A stretch of 64,000 nt of DNA from Tulasnella sp. 424. Lineage: Eukaryota; Basidiomycota; Agaricomycetes; Cantharellales; Tulasnellaceae. Position 1 is the stretch's first letter; every line of letters starts with the position of its first letter. Positions 24,104-36,048 of this stretch are shown in pieces. A program made the position numbers and the translations under genes. Below the pieces are notes generated by a model, which worked only from the letters and a program-made list of their open reading frames with translations, had not been told where the DNA came from and did no database searches. Location of the stretch: contig WSUB01000041.1 in the NCBI GenBank assembly GCA_019633425.1, forward strand, positions 210,061-274,060. Reading direction: 5' to 3'.

Positions 24104-24973
24104 ATGCCTTACGAGCCATTTACAACAGAGTCAGGTCGGTATTAATTTACAGAACTAGATGCCATGGCGAGATTGGGGTTGACATAGCTTCAGGAAGGCT
24201 TCGTCCTCCACCCAATCCACTCCTTTCCGCCATTCTTCACGTACGTACCGCTCCTTCGGCCGGGACCCACGTGAATCGATTGTTTTGTATCAACCTTTCC
24301 CACTATCTAGTAAGCAGCATCACCCATCCATCCTCTCCGAAGCCACCCAACAATGGATCAAGCTTATCCTTGACTACGCTCGTCATCGACGACTCTGGAC
24401 GTTGCGCATTGAAGACGCTGAATCGAAAGATGGACCTTGGAACGAAGTCTTTTGGAATCCTCGTATTAAACGTGAGCTTCACTTTCTCAGTTCTCAAACA
24501 GTGTCGTATGCTGCTATGATTCACTCTTTTCACCGCACGTCAGGCCAAATGCCGCAGCAACATCTGGAATACATTATCAAGACAATGGTATCGGGGGGTT
24601 CCGCCTTCTGGGAGCCTCCACGACAAGCTCGGAGCGTCATCGTCTGTTGGCTGAAAGTCGAGGCTTGGGCTGAGGCGCTATATGACTGGGTCGGTTGCCC
24701 CTCTGCGAGCCATCCGCAGCTCCTGACCCCTTTCCTAACCTACACCCACCCCAGGTCTTATCAACTGGTCAACTAAACACTATCCTCACGTACTATGAAA
24801 TCCAAAACCCAGAGTCTGTGGACGGTCCCATGTCGGGAGTTCCTTTACCCCTACTGCTCAAGGCGATTCAAGTCCTCGCCAAGTCCGGGAGGGCCCAGCA
24901 GATCGAAGGTGACACCGCGGATGGAGCGGAAGGTGGTGGCGGAGTGAGGTTCTTTAGGGCCGTTGCCAAGTAG
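24104..24973 (+). CDS. VPS25: ESCRT-II complex subunit Vps25
   Basis: ESCRT-II acts at endosomes in sorting ubiquitinated cargo to multivesicular bodies, and Vps25 is its two-winged-helix subunit contacting ESCRT-III. Exons are 24188-24240, 24311-24471, 24544-24689 and 24755-24973. The join GFVLHPIHSFPPFFT, KQHHPSIL, ATQQWIKLILDYARHRRLW matches the family's PPF motif and first winged helix. FWEPPRQARSVIVCWLKVEA and AEALYDW, then TGQLNTILTYYEI, LLLKAIQVLAKSGRAQ and GVRFF follow in family order. The 5' end is uncertain: a candidate ATG at 24104 gives a 31-nt first exon ending at a GTCGGT donor, but it is one base out of phase with 24188. A sequence error, another start or an unseen exon would explain this. 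Confidence 0.85.
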
Positions 24974-25964
24974 GCAGGCGTCAGAGGATCTTTTTTTCAA
25001 CGACGATTTCAATTCATGTCGAAATAGTGCAAAATATCGGCGACCCTAGAGATATAATAAACAGCGCAGGCTCCATCTTTAAAAGGTGCATAAAACACTT
25101 CGGCGTGAAGGAATGTGGGTTTATGCTCTGTTCAATCCCTCCCTCCTATATGTGAATGCGGAATTGGTTGACGGCTTTGAGGGACTGGCGGCCCGCAGAC
25201 TTCGTAAGGCGGAGAGACGAACGAAAGAAGGAGTTGAGCTACACTTCGTAGGAGTTCGGGCTATAGAAGAGACTCTGGACGTTGAGGTTTTGAAGGGAAC
25301 CGAGCATGGCATTGGGCTGGTTCATGGGAGGGTCTGGAGTCACCGGATAAGCACCGCAGAGAAGGCTATGTCAACACGTCATAATCCAACGTCTTATTAG
25401 TGGAGAAGCAAATAATCACCATGAATCAGTTATTCGCCTTGAGCTGTAATATTCTGAGAGTCGACCGAGGCCATGATTTCCATACCTGAGCAAAAAAAAG
25501 GGAACGTTTTCAGCGAGACAGGTTTCAACAGGAGGGAATGAAGGAAAGATGGGAGGAAGAGTCGAGGCACTGCAGGACAGTGTTGATCGCAAGCTGTAGA
25601 ATTAGGCCCCAATTGAATTGAAATGCGACTGGGCCCCCTCCCTGACATGGGCCTGCAGCACTTCACCGAGACCACAAGTCCTCGAAATGAAAAAAGGACC
25701 CTCAAAGTTTAAAGCGCGTTTTGATAAATAAAAACGAGGACATCGGCGAGATGTTGAGCTGCAAGATTTACACGTTTGCGTATTAGAAGCGTACGAGATT
25801 CTCTAGGTCCGACCGGGCTTCAACTCCTCCAACTGGCTGTTCACTCCGACCCGCTCTGATCGTCCAAGAAAGCCAAAAGCTGACTACGACCCTTCTGCAC
25901 AAGAGCAAGCAGTAGTCGGGAAGGCACATCAGCGTTCAAACACCCATGAAACTAACGCTCCGAT
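24974..25964. other. Intergenic; one doubtful ORF
   Basis: A plus-strand frame at 25086-25400 (with SLLYVNAELVDGFEG and VEVLKGTEHGIGLVHG) has mildly coding-like composition, but no family, promoter or splice context supports it. The rest holds the 3' flanks of VPS25 and of the DEK_C-like gene. Confidence 0.25.
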
Positions 25965-28033
25965 TCAAGTACGAACCTTCCTTGGTCTCGAGGGACCGGG
26001 AGAGTCGTCCTCATCCTCGCCTTCACCCTCACCCTCGTCTCCGTTTTTCATCTCTTCATCGTTGTCGCCTCCAGACTTGGCTTTGCTTCTGGATGAACGG
26101 CCCTCTCTTGGGCCGTTGATCTTGGCGTTGAATTCCTGAATATCCTCTGAGAAAGCAAATCCGCGCCTCGTTGGTTGCCACAATCCAGCCTTCCCAAGAA
26201 AAAGGGGGTTCGTAACACTCACCCATCTCTTGAGCAAATTCCCGCTTCTCTCTAATCTCTTTTGCCTTCTCTAAGCTTAACCGCCCCGTCATACCCAGGT
26301 CGGCCAGGATCTTTCGCAGTTTATTGATTTGCTGGGCTGGGGTTGTGAGGCCTTCAAATTCCTTCACCCTTTTTGTCGAAGTAAGAGGGATGATCGTGGG
26401 GCTCGTCAGTGACGGAGGGGCAGGTGAAGCCCTGCAGGAAGCAGTGAGACGCACCATTTCTTCCGTACGCCGCATGCCACGACGAATGACTGGAGTAGCG
26501 CGGTCGTCAGTAATCCCCTTCCCGTAGATAAATCGGGCTCGAAGAAAGACAGCACGCACCTTTAGCCGTTTGATTTCCTCTTCGTTCTTGTCCTGAAAGG
26601 TTTGCGTGGTCAAAAACACTGCCACGAAGTAGCTTCTCGGTGTCGTCACAAAACTACTCACCATTGGCTTGTCGGATTTTTCAGACTTCTGTTGTTGAGC
26701 AAAGCGAGGCGTGTAAGTATATGTCGGGACGAGCTATACTTCAGGAAGAGACGACGTCACCTTCCGGCTCCTTTTCTTTGGAGCAGGATCTTCTTCCGAA
26801 GCGCTCGCCTGGCATAGAAAGACGGTTATAGTTCATGGTTGGTTTCGGCATTTTCAGGGGCACACCTACCGAATCTGCGGCTGCCTTCTTTGATTTTGAC
26901 TGCCAAAGAATTGATGAACGGGCACATCAACACGACCGTCAAGAGAGCTGCCCAGATTAAAAAAAAGCATACCTTTCCCTTACTCGCACCATCAGATGTC
27001 TTGGTGGGAGTAGAATGGAGAGGACGTCAACACTCCGGTGGGCAGCACCCATATTCAAAGCGTACACACCCGTTTGGTTTTTGCTTTCTTTCGAGGGGGT
27101 TCGTCCTCTAACTCGCTGAGATCGTCGTCGTCATCCAGCTAATCCGACAAGGGAATGCACGTTAGCTGCCACCATTTCAGCGAAGAAGTTAGGGAAACCA
27201 ACGCACATCAACCTTGCCGCCCGTCAGACCTTGTACAAGCAGTGCAGCGGCGTTCTCGTCAGCGCCTTTAGACCCAGGAGCGAGCTGGTAAGGAATTCCA
27301 ATCAGTCACGTCAAGGAATTGCGCGATGATGGAGAAAAACGACAAGCGCAAGTACGGACTCCGATCATCGAGAGAAAGGTGTCCGTGTTCTTGTCAGCCC
27401 GCTTGACTTTGGTCGTTGCAGATACCTTTTTCTTACTAGACTAGCGGGTCCCAAGAACAGGAGGTCAGCTTCGACGCGCGTCAACCAAGAGATACGTAGT
27501 CGGCAAAGCTCACCGATGGCTTCGCGTCTTTGGCCTTGGATTTCTTCGCTTTGGCGGGTGACGCGTCGTCCAAAACACTGAGTTCTGAATCGCTTGGCTT
27601 CGAGTTGTGGAGGAGGAGGGCTATCAGCATGCGATCGGATGTCAGACATTGCAAGGAGCAAGGACTGACTAGCTCCATGGAAGGCCGCTTTTTCTTATTG
27701 CTGGGTCTTTTCGGAGAGGATTTGGTTTCCTTCTTTTTCGGAACCTCTTGCTCCTCGTCTTTGTCTTCATCGTCGGACTCGTTTATGGCTTCTTCAGTGG
27801 CTTGTTCTACCAGCTTTTTCCGCCCCTTCAACGACCCGGAAGGCAAATTGAATTGTTTTTCCATCCTTTCGCGGAGGAGGCCTTTGGTCCACTTCCTGTT
27901 GGCACGGCGCGGAGGATCAATATTGAACCGAGCACCAAATATTATCAACGCACTCAATCGTTCCATCGCGCTTTAATGAGCGCACGACTTCCTTGGTGGC
28001 GTTAACGAGTTCCGCGTCGGTTGGTTCGGCCAT
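25965..28033 (-). CDS. DEK_C-like nuclear protein
   Basis: There are many short exons. The start MAEPTDAELVNATKEVV at 28033 joins, over an intron beginning GTGCGT, to KWTKGLLRERMEKQFNLPSG and KGRKKLVEQATEEAI. That is the three-helix DEK_C pattern, a DNA- or chromatin-binding module. Lys- and acid-rich exons follow (DKDEEQEVPKKKE, LDDDDDLSELEDE, SEEDPAPKKRSRK). A conserved-looking block then reads SFVVACGVRKKW, EFEGLTTPAQQINKLRKILA and DLGMTGRLSLEKAKEIREKR. The acidic tail ends with the stop at 25965. Basic runs suggest nuclear import. The exact chromatin role cannot be told from sequence. Exon ends were checked for the first two and the last four exons only. Confidence 0.7.
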
Positions 28034-28798
28034 GAGCGAGCAGGGGTTGGTGGCGGTGAGTTTGCGGTGGTGGGAACGGTGGGGATTGAAGTCATCGAAC
28101 AACAAACATATAAGGAGCTTACATCAGCCAATTCTTCGCTCACGTGGACGACATCGACAAGCTTCATTCGGCCTGAATTGGTTGAAATTACGACGAGCAG
28201 CACAGCACAGAAAGTCTTTGGTGGAATTCCGTAAGCAATTTGGCACCGGATTCTTACGTAGGACCGCTCGACATACCTCTCGCCCACAAGATCCAAGGGC
28301 TGTGACCTTTCGGTCCTCTGCAGTGTGAGCAGCCCACAGTCAGAACAGACTTCTCCCCATTCCTTCCACAATCCGATCCATCAACGCTCATTACCAAGCC
28401 CTCCACCATAACCGTCCAGCTCAACCCTTTAGAGCACTTCCGTTCGACCGTTTCGTGAAGCTCCGGTACCGGTCTACATTGAAACAGAAACTCTCACCAG
28501 CGCACGGCAAACTGCTAGAACACATATACTGCCTTTAACAGAAGAACCTAAACTACCTTTCTACGTTGGATTCTGTGGAGATGTCCGCGGACGTTGACGA
28601 TCCCATGTCGGTGAGTCGCACGGCTGTCTTGGATAATCGTCTGGTATTTTTCGATGCATCGGGTCCCATCCTCCGACACTACCACCCCTGCCTGCATTTC
28701 GGCTATATAATAAGCACCCCTTTTACTTCACCCACCACCACGTCTTTCCACACCTCCCAAACACTCTCTCCTCCAAAGCTCCTTCATCTACCCCAACC
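28034..28798. promoter_or_regulatory. Intergenic region between divergent genes
   Basis: This separates the start of the DEK_C-like gene (minus) from RIB3 (plus). A pyrimidine-rich tract (about 28730-28798, CACC/CTCC rich) directly precedes the RIB3 ATG, as in many strongly expressed basidiomycete genes, and TATATAA occurs near 28703. I see no gene. Confidence 0.4.
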
Positions 28799-29887
28799 AT
28801 GATCGCTCTCGCTTCTCACCCAGCCTCTTTCCCCTCTCCCAAGGACACCCCAGCTTTCGCCAAAGTGCCCGCCAACAACACCAACACCAGCCCCGTGAAC
28901 GTCAATAATGGCATCAACACCCCGGCAGCACCGTCAATCGCAGAGACCTTCCAATTCGACGATATGGAGGACGCTCTTGCTGCGTTCTCGCGGGGTGAAT
29001 TCCTCATGGTCATGGACGACGAAGGACGCGAGAACGAAGGAGATCTCATCATTGCCGCGGACAAGATCACGACTGAGAAGATGGCCTGGTTCATCAAACA
29101 CACGTCGTACGTGCATTCCTTCGCCCCATTTTCACGCCTTCGAGTGGCTTTGGTATTCGCTCCGTCGGCCTTGCTCGTCCTCCGGCTTCGTGGCTGACGC
29201 GCGCCAATTTCTATTCGGCTCCCCCCTCCTCGCTTCCTATTCGCCCAGTGGCTACGTTTGCTGTTCATTACCTCAATCCCGCCTCGATGAACTCGAAATC
29301 CCCATGATGGTCCCCAACAACACGGATCCTCACAAAACTGCTTACACGCATACCGTTGATTACAAGCACGGTACGTCGTGACAAATGCAATTTCCGGAGC
29401 ATTTTCACGTGCTGACTAAAAACACGGGCTCCACACGGCTTAGGTACTACCACTGGAATTTCGGCTCATGACCGAGCATTGACGGCCCGTATGCTGGCAT
29501 CGAAAGCGTCCAAACCTGAGGACTTTTCTCGGCCGGGTCATATGGTACCTTTACGTGCACGTCCGGGTGGAACCATCCAGCGGAAGGGACACACCGAAGC
29601 TGCAATTGGTAAATGGCAATGCCATCGGTCCACGTCCGCGAGTATGCTGATGGTCCTTCGATGTAGACTTGTGTCGAATCACGAATCAACCTCTGGCTGG
29701 CCTGCTCTGCGAAGTTGTCAATGACGACGAGCAAGGCACCATGGCTCGACGGGATGATTGCCGACGCTTCGCCGATAAATGGGGAATTAAGATGATCAGT
29801 GTCGACATGATCGCCAACTGGAGGGCCTCCCACGACGAAACCACTCCGGCATCAACAAACGAAACCTCAAGTACTGAACAGGCATGA
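28799..29887 (+). CDS. RIB3: 3,4-dihydroxy-2-butanone 4-phosphate synthase (riboflavin pathway)
   Basis: The enzyme converts ribulose 5-phosphate to 3,4-dihydroxy-2-butanone 4-phosphate and formate, the four-carbon precursor for lumazine synthase. Exons are 28799-29106, 29249-29370, 29444-29608 and 29667-29887, with consistent phases, giving about 271 aa. Signatures in order are the acidic loop DDEGRENEGDLI, HTS joined to GYVC across intron 1, TAYTHTVDYKHG, TTTGISAHDRALTARM, FSRPGHMVPLRARPGG, HTEAAID, LCRITNQPLAGLLCEVVND and DMIANW. Length and motifs are normal for the monofunctional fungal enzyme apart from about 45 extra N-terminal residues rich in Asn and Pro. It is probably cytosolic; no organelle signal is evident. 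Confidence 0.95.
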
Positions 29888-30095
29888 AAAACAAAAATGG
29901 ACATTTTCAAACTTTTGGATTATATTCGCTACTCCACTCACGGCCGCTGTAGTTTATGGCGCGTAATGTAATTTTTTGTTGCCTCGTCTTATCTTGCTAC
30001 CTTCGGGGACTTGGATAACTCATCTAGAGCGGCCGGACGAACGTTGACGATGCCGTCAGAATCGAGGCAGCCAGCGAACTCGAACATTTCGACCA

Positions 30096-32175
30096 TCACA
30101 GCCCAGCGTCCATCAACGAATGCCTTGCAGCCACTAATTCACCGATATCTCTCCAAGTTTGTCGACAAGCGACCAGGATATTCCGCTCGTTCATTGCATG
30201 GGTGATGGCCATCCGGGTTCTGACGAGCGTCGGTGGGGTGGCCTGAATCGTGCCGAACGAGGACGATTTTAGTATGACCTAAACGCCCGAAAGTCGACAG
30301 TAACACCCACATCCAGTATTTCTCCCCAGTCGGTTTCCCAGTTGGTAGCGTCGGATCCAAGTCGTTGAAGCTTTTGGATGCACAAGTGGTCGGTGTCGGA
30401 GCAGATCCCAAGAGCCGCCGTGTACGTCTCTTGCGTAAACGACGAATCGTCAACGGGAGTCGGGGGAGGACCATCATCTTCATCATCCTCGGCCGTGTTC
30501 AACACGGCAATGATTGAAACGAAGAGCGTGAAAAGGTGGCGGGAGGAGTGTTTGAGCCAGTCTACAATTGGTCGAGAGGGTTGAGCATATGGATCGACAT
30601 TAGGAGCCATCGCTGATCTCCACTCACCAAAGAAATCACTAGCAGGCCAATTCTGTCCCCCGCTTTGGCGCGCTTTCCACATATTCTTCAGTACGAGTAA
30701 CGAGAACAGTCGCGTGGAGAGAACCCCTTCGGCATTGATCGCAAAACTCCGGCGGGTATCACGCCCTCTCCCCTCGTCTTGTTCCATTTCGAAGAACAAA
30801 TCGCCTCCACCCAAGCTCTGAAAGAGCCCCTCCTCATCATCCAGCCCTTCCATAGGAACTTTGTCCAAGTCTTCCAACCACAGACTCAGCTCCGCCTGCT
30901 CGAAGAAAACCATGTCGTTCGAGTTTGCTTCGAGCATGAACCCGTAGTGGACCAAAAGCTTGGAGTTGGGCGCGCTGGAGTCGTACGTGTTGAACACCTC
31001 TGCGTTGGGGTGGATGAGGGAGTTGGTAACCATTTCGCAGGTGTCGTCTTCGGCTGAGGATTTGGAGATCGTTGGATTTGAGGCCCGAGATGGCTGGTCG
31101 TCATGGTCGTCGTGCTCGCATTGGTCAAAGGAACCACAGACAGAGCAGACGTGATAGTCGCTCTGACGCCGGAATCAAACGGCACCCATATGATCCGTAT
31201 TAGCTTTGTTTCGGCGATGGAGTTTTCTGTTACCAACCTCGAAATGGACTTGATTCTCTTCCACATGATTAAATCTATCGGCGCAAAGGAGGAAGTGCGT
31301 TTAAGGAACCAGTTATAACAAAGACGCGGTAAAAGAGGTATTTGCTCACTTACGCGTCCGCTATGGGTACCATCGCAATGCCATGATAGGCATCTATGTG
31401 AAATGCTCTTGACGAAACAAGACTGTAGGTGTAACGGAACTGCTCAAAGGACACGGATGGATTTGACGCAAGTCCAAGCTTTTGGAGAGTTGAAGCTACG
31501 ACTGAGTTGTAAAATTCCCGCAGCTTTGGCTATGTGCAGGAGTAGGTTTAGCTCGGCTACGTGGTGTCAGAGCAAGGACGCTCGGACTGACCAGACCGGA
31601 TTCGCGTTGAATAAGTCGTTCCACTTCTGTGCCCCTTATCCATGCATAGGCGAGCTCGGAATCTGTATCGATATCACCACCCACATCGAGCCAAAAAGAT
31701 GCCAAGGGAACTGGAGAGAGAGGAAAGGACTGCAGGTAACCATGCCATCTCGAGCTGGCCCCTTGGATTCTAGATGAGAGATGAAACGTCAATTGACCCG
31801 CCAAGTCGCATGCATCAGTACTCACTTACGATTCTGTAAGTAAGACTAACGATAACCAGAGGTTGGGCTCGTCAAAGTCCAGGCGGTGATCCTCAAACGC
31901 CGCGTTGATGACTCCAGCAAATTGACAAGTTCTCCTGGACAAAACGGAGTGCTTTGGTATTTGGACCACTAAACACAACTTTGGTTGTAAGTAGGTATAT
32001 GAATGAGGCAAAATGTGGTTGTGCTCGACTGACCTGAGGTCTGCGGAATGATCAAGTCGGTGGCGATGACAGTAATGCCAGAATCGTCTTCGCTCTCGAC
32101 GATTTTCAACCTTGGATCAATCGAAATAGCATTTTCTTTGCACCATAGTAGTAGCTTGTGTATGCGCTCTGACAT
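30096..32175 (-). CDS. SET-domain protein lysine methyltransferase, SETD6/Rkm4-like
   Basis: The start is MSERIHKLLLWCKENAIS at 32175. Further exons carry QFAGVINAAFEDHRLDF with WLSLVLLTES, SSRWHGYLQSFP with PLASFWLDVGG, AFHIDAYHGIAMVPIADA joined to FNHVEENQVHFE, a Cys/His cluster (CSVCGSFDQCEH), and the SET core with NSLIHPNAEVFNTYDS, PNSKLLVHYGFMLEAN. A C-terminal helical exon ends with RTRMAITHAMNERNIL and AARHSLMDAGL, stop at 30096. The bipartite SET with an insert and the NxxxPNxEVxxxYD-type motif match Rkm4/SETD6 enzymes that methylate ribosomal or nuclear proteins; the substrate here is unknown. Its divergent neighbour begins at 32311, leaving only 135 nt between the two starts. Confidence 0.8.
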
Positions 32176-32310
32176 CCTGAGCTTTTTCGCACGTCTCGAG
32201 GTGAGCGATGGTGGTTGTAGGACAAAAGCCAAAGCCGTTGGGCCAAACAAACGCCGTTCCACATCTCCTACAACCTCCCTCCCACCATCCCACCGTCATC
32301 TCCACCTCTC

Positions 32311-34965
32311 ATGACCGACCAAGAACATCCGGACATCATGGTACACGACACGAACGACAATAGCACCGACCAGCAACCTGCAGCTTCCACGGACGACTTG
32401 CTGTCAGCACAACGAGGTCAGTTTACCGTAAAGATGACGGTTCTAGCCTGGACTACCCTTCCAGGCAATCCCAACGACCCAATACTCACCAACCACTTTC
32501 CCGTTTTGTTAGCTGGAACCAGTCGAAAGCGAGAGCGAGAACCCTCTATCGAGCCTCAAACCCCAAAGGTGAGCTCCACGGTGTCGCAGAAAACAGCATT
32601 GTGCTCATTACCCTTGTCTATACGCGCTTATCGTCCGACCACCCTCCCCCAGTCTGAGGCAGGAGAACTCGCGGCTGCCGACCCCAACGAACGAAAAACA
32701 CATGTGGCAAAGCGCAATCGACTAGAACCTCTGGACGAAATAGAGTCACCGCCTCGATCACCTCCCCTTGACAACTCTAGAGCGGCGGCATCGGCCCCTG
32801 GGGCGGCGACTCCACCGAATACCACACCTCCACTCCCGAATGCCGACCAAACCCCATCTCAGGAGACGGTCGAACCACCCAAACTCCAAAATCTCAGGAA
32901 GAGGGTCAAGGATTTGAACTGGAAGGAGCACGGGTCTCCTGTCCGAGCCGGGGGTAGTGGTCCTCGCCCGAAGAGCATCTACGATACAACTATGGAAGAC
33001 GCTGAGCAGTGGGCCGCCGATGAGGAGGACATGGATCCCCAACAGGAGGCTGGCCCAGCCGAGGACACTGTCATACCCGACGCCCGCCCAGCCACCCCTC
33101 CGCCACAACCACAAGAAGACGTCGATATTGGAAGTCCTCAGCACGCTGCAACCGTAGAATCTAGACCAAAACCACGTGTTGAAGATGATTCGAAAGGAAA
33201 GAGCGATCAGGAAACGCAATCTCAACCGAACGGCCCGCCTGAGCCCTCGTCTGTGCTCGCTCCTGCTGTTGACCTTGCTGAAGCCGCGAAAGAAGAACGC
33301 CGTCCAAGGCAGCAGCAGCGCAGAAGCAGCGACTCTGATCCGCCATCTGACCCGGAGAGGACAAAGTCCCCTTCAAGAAAACGGAAGCTGGTCACGCGAG
33401 AAAGCAGTTTCGCTACAGACCCCAACCACGAGCAGTATGCCAAGCGCCCGAGGGAGAAGCAGGCCGAAGATGTGTCGATCAAGACTATCAAAGAAGTCAA
33501 GGAAGACGATGCGCCAGCAATCCCTGCTGTACCTGGCCAAACACCTGTTGTCGCTCCGGCTGCCCCTAAGCCGGTAAGTAACCTTTGGGAAAGCGGTTTG
33601 GATGACGACCTTGACTCAAATGCATTTGTCTATTCTTTAGGCGACCGGCTTTGCGGCCTTTTCAGGCGTCTCACCATTCGCCAAAGTCTCCGGTCCTACC
33701 GCCTTTGGACCTACCAGCAGCTCCCCCAATCTCGCGTCTACGCCCTCGGAACCGGATGCATCTTCGTCTTCCAAACCGGCCGTGCCCCAACCATCCAGGT
33801 CGTTCACATCGGGCTTTGGCGCTTTCATGTCCACAGCCTCTCCTTTCGCTTCCATCGCATCTGCTGTTCCCTCTATCTTTGGCAATCAGGCATCAGCGGT
33901 GCCCAAACGCTCTGCTTCGCCAGATACGTCCTCCTCGAACGCTGGATTGACAAATCGCTCTCGATCACCCTCAGTTGGTTCTCTCAATCGACGCAAGTCT
34001 CCACCACCACCCAGTAAAGTCAAGCTGGGTGCTGGGTTCGGATCGTATAACAATTCCTCCTTTGGATTTGGAAGCGCCGCCGTAAAGACGAGGCATTCTC
34101 CCAGTCCTTCATCGGACGTAGCCGCCAAAAAGGAGACGGCTGATGACGATGGTGGCGAGAAGAAGAAGCAACGTACGGAGGACGCAACCCAGACAGAGGG
34201 CGAAGATGATGGGGAAGGGGAGAAGCGTAGCACCAGCTGGAATGAGCTGTTGGCCGGCAGTTCCCAACCAGCAGGAGGAGAAAAGGAAGAAGAAACCGCA
34301 GAACAGCAAAATAAGAAGTTGAAGGTGGAAGAAATTGAAGGTAATACTTTCCCTGTGGCATCCCTCGAACATTTAGATTTTTCTGACATCTGGGACGTTG
34401 GGCTGTACCTAGTGCATACCGGCGAAGAGGACGAAGAAACAAGGCACCAGACCCGCGGGAGACTGTTCCACCTTTCTGATGATGGTGCTTGGAAAGAAAG
34501 GGGCACGGGTACATTGAAGATCAACGTTAAACGACATGCTGGACATCGAGCTCGACTAAGTACGTTTCTCGCCGTGCCGATCAGGAGGCGCCAACGACCA
34601 AGGCCATTCATTTGACTTACGAATCTCCCTCCTCCAGTCATGCGCGCGGATGCTGTCCATCGTGTTCTCTTGAACGCGCCACTGTTCCATGGGATGTCTG
34701 TCAGTATCGCACAAGATCCCAAATTCGTGAAAATCGCAAGTTTAGAGAACGGCAAAGTCGCTCAATACCTATTTAAAGTGAGTGGACTTGGCACGATACC
34801 CTAACACTCTCGCTCTCGTTGCTAATTGTGGGTCCTTGTCTGCGATCACAGTGTCTTGGCGCTTCAGCAGCCGTGACGGGGCAGGAACTACACGATCAGA
34901 TAATGTCGTACATCCCTCCAATCGACCAGGACGACGAGCAAGATGGAAGACCAGCAGATGCGTGA
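32311..34965 (+). CDS. Ran-binding-domain nuclear transport protein (Yrb2/Hba1/RanBP3-like)
   Basis: The seven exons are 32311-32416, 32513-32568, 32653-33573, 33641-34340, 34413-34559, 34638-34777 and 34852-34965, all phase-consistent. The long N-terminal half is disordered, with acidic and KR-rich stretches (RKREREPS, RKRKLVTRES) and FG-like motifs (GFAAFSGVSPFAKVSGP, GFGSYNNSSFGFGSAA). The C-terminal RanBD shows VHTGEEDEE, RGRLFHLSDDGAWKERGTG, TLKINV, MRADAVHRVLLNAPLF and a closing helix. This fits the Yrb2 family of Ran-GTP binding cofactors of Crm1 export. One open frame of 568 codons crosses several of these introns and is misleading downstream of 33573. Confidence 0.85.
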
Positions 34966-35374
34966 CGCCTGCCCTCCACTCCTCTTTCGCTCCTATGCTC
35001 TAATAATTGCATGCCACAAGACTGCCTTGGGTCTCAATGTATTTTAGTTTACCTGAACACTCCCTTTTTGGATTGGCTCTTGCTTCTGGTATCGCCCTGC
35101 TCCTTTATTCTAGTGTCTTGCAAATACTGCCCCCTGTATATCTGGTTTCGTCAATATAAAATCGTCGATAGCGACCTATTTTTCCAACAACTTTTGATCG
35201 GACGTGACGAGGATGATCTCAAGCCCATACGATGCGCATAATATGAAGAGGTCATGGTATCGCCATGTCATACAAGCTACAGCGTGAAAACACAAAAGTA
35301 AAAATGCAGGGAACAGATGCAGGGATGGTGTTTATTTCTGCAGGGGAGAGTTGGTTAGCACACACTTCTTCTAT
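34966..35374. other. 3' flanks of two convergent genes
   Basis: This is the convergent intergenic region between the Ran-binding gene and RPL11. No gene is supported. Confidence 0.3.
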
Positions 35375-36048
35375 CTAGCCAAAGCACTGTGTTCGACTCA
35401 CTGAAATGATACCGTCAAATCGCTGCTTGAACCATCCCATCGTGTCCTCCTTGGACACTTTGTGCCCGTGACCGACCCGACCGTACTTGATCTTCTTCCT
35501 CGCCACACGGAATCCTGGTCGGCCCATGACGACGTAGAAGTCCATGCCGAAGATACCGATACCGGGATCGTATCGCGCACCCAAGTCGATGTGCTCCTGA
35601 ATACCAAAGCCAAAGTGACCCATATCGGAGAAGTTCCGTCGGCGTAATTCGTACTCCTTGACTTTCAAGCCACGCTCGAGAATCTCCTCAGCTTTGGGTC
35701 CACGGATGGTAACGTGCACGGCGATCTTTTCGTTACGACGGATACCGAATGTACGGACGGTGTATTTGGCCTTGGAGGTGACGGGGGTTTGGCCAGTGAG
35801 TTGTTCGAGCACCTTGGAGGCTCGTGTTAGCCTGTCACCAGATTCACCGACGGAGATGTCTGTGAGGAGGCAGGAGCGTTAGCCACGGAGCCCTTCTCCT
35901 CCCCTTGCGAAATCAACGTACTGAGGACGAGCTTCTCGACCTTGAGCTCTCGCATTACGTTTGTTGGGGCGGTTTTGGTGTCAGCCTATAAAGTCATCAT
36001 ATCGTCAGCTCCTTCTTTCGACAAGAGTTACAGGAATCAGCTCACCAT
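35375..36048 (-). CDS. RPL11: 60S ribosomal protein L11 (uL5)
   Basis: This is a 60S subunit protein of the central protuberance, binding 5S rRNA together with L5. Exon 1 is only the ATG (36048-36046), exon 2 is 35985-35922 ([20 protein letters not shown]) and exon 3 begins at 35859 with [20 protein letters not shown]. It continues with [80 protein letters not shown] and GWFKQRFDG. Length and order match the family (about 170-175 aa). The last residues are uncertain because a GTGAGT follows IIS, so either a short extension to 35375 or one more small exon is possible. A start codon split off by an intron directly after ATG is common in fungal ribosomal genes. Confidence 0.95.

Noticed and set aside
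25086..25400. A 104-aa plus-strand gene
   Set aside because: No family, no splice context and no clear start; kept only as a doubtful ORF in the intergenic note.
32311..34017. A single 568-aa protein from one open frame
   Set aside because: The frame runs through introns with good splice sites; after 33573 the true frame is different and leads into the Ran-binding domain.
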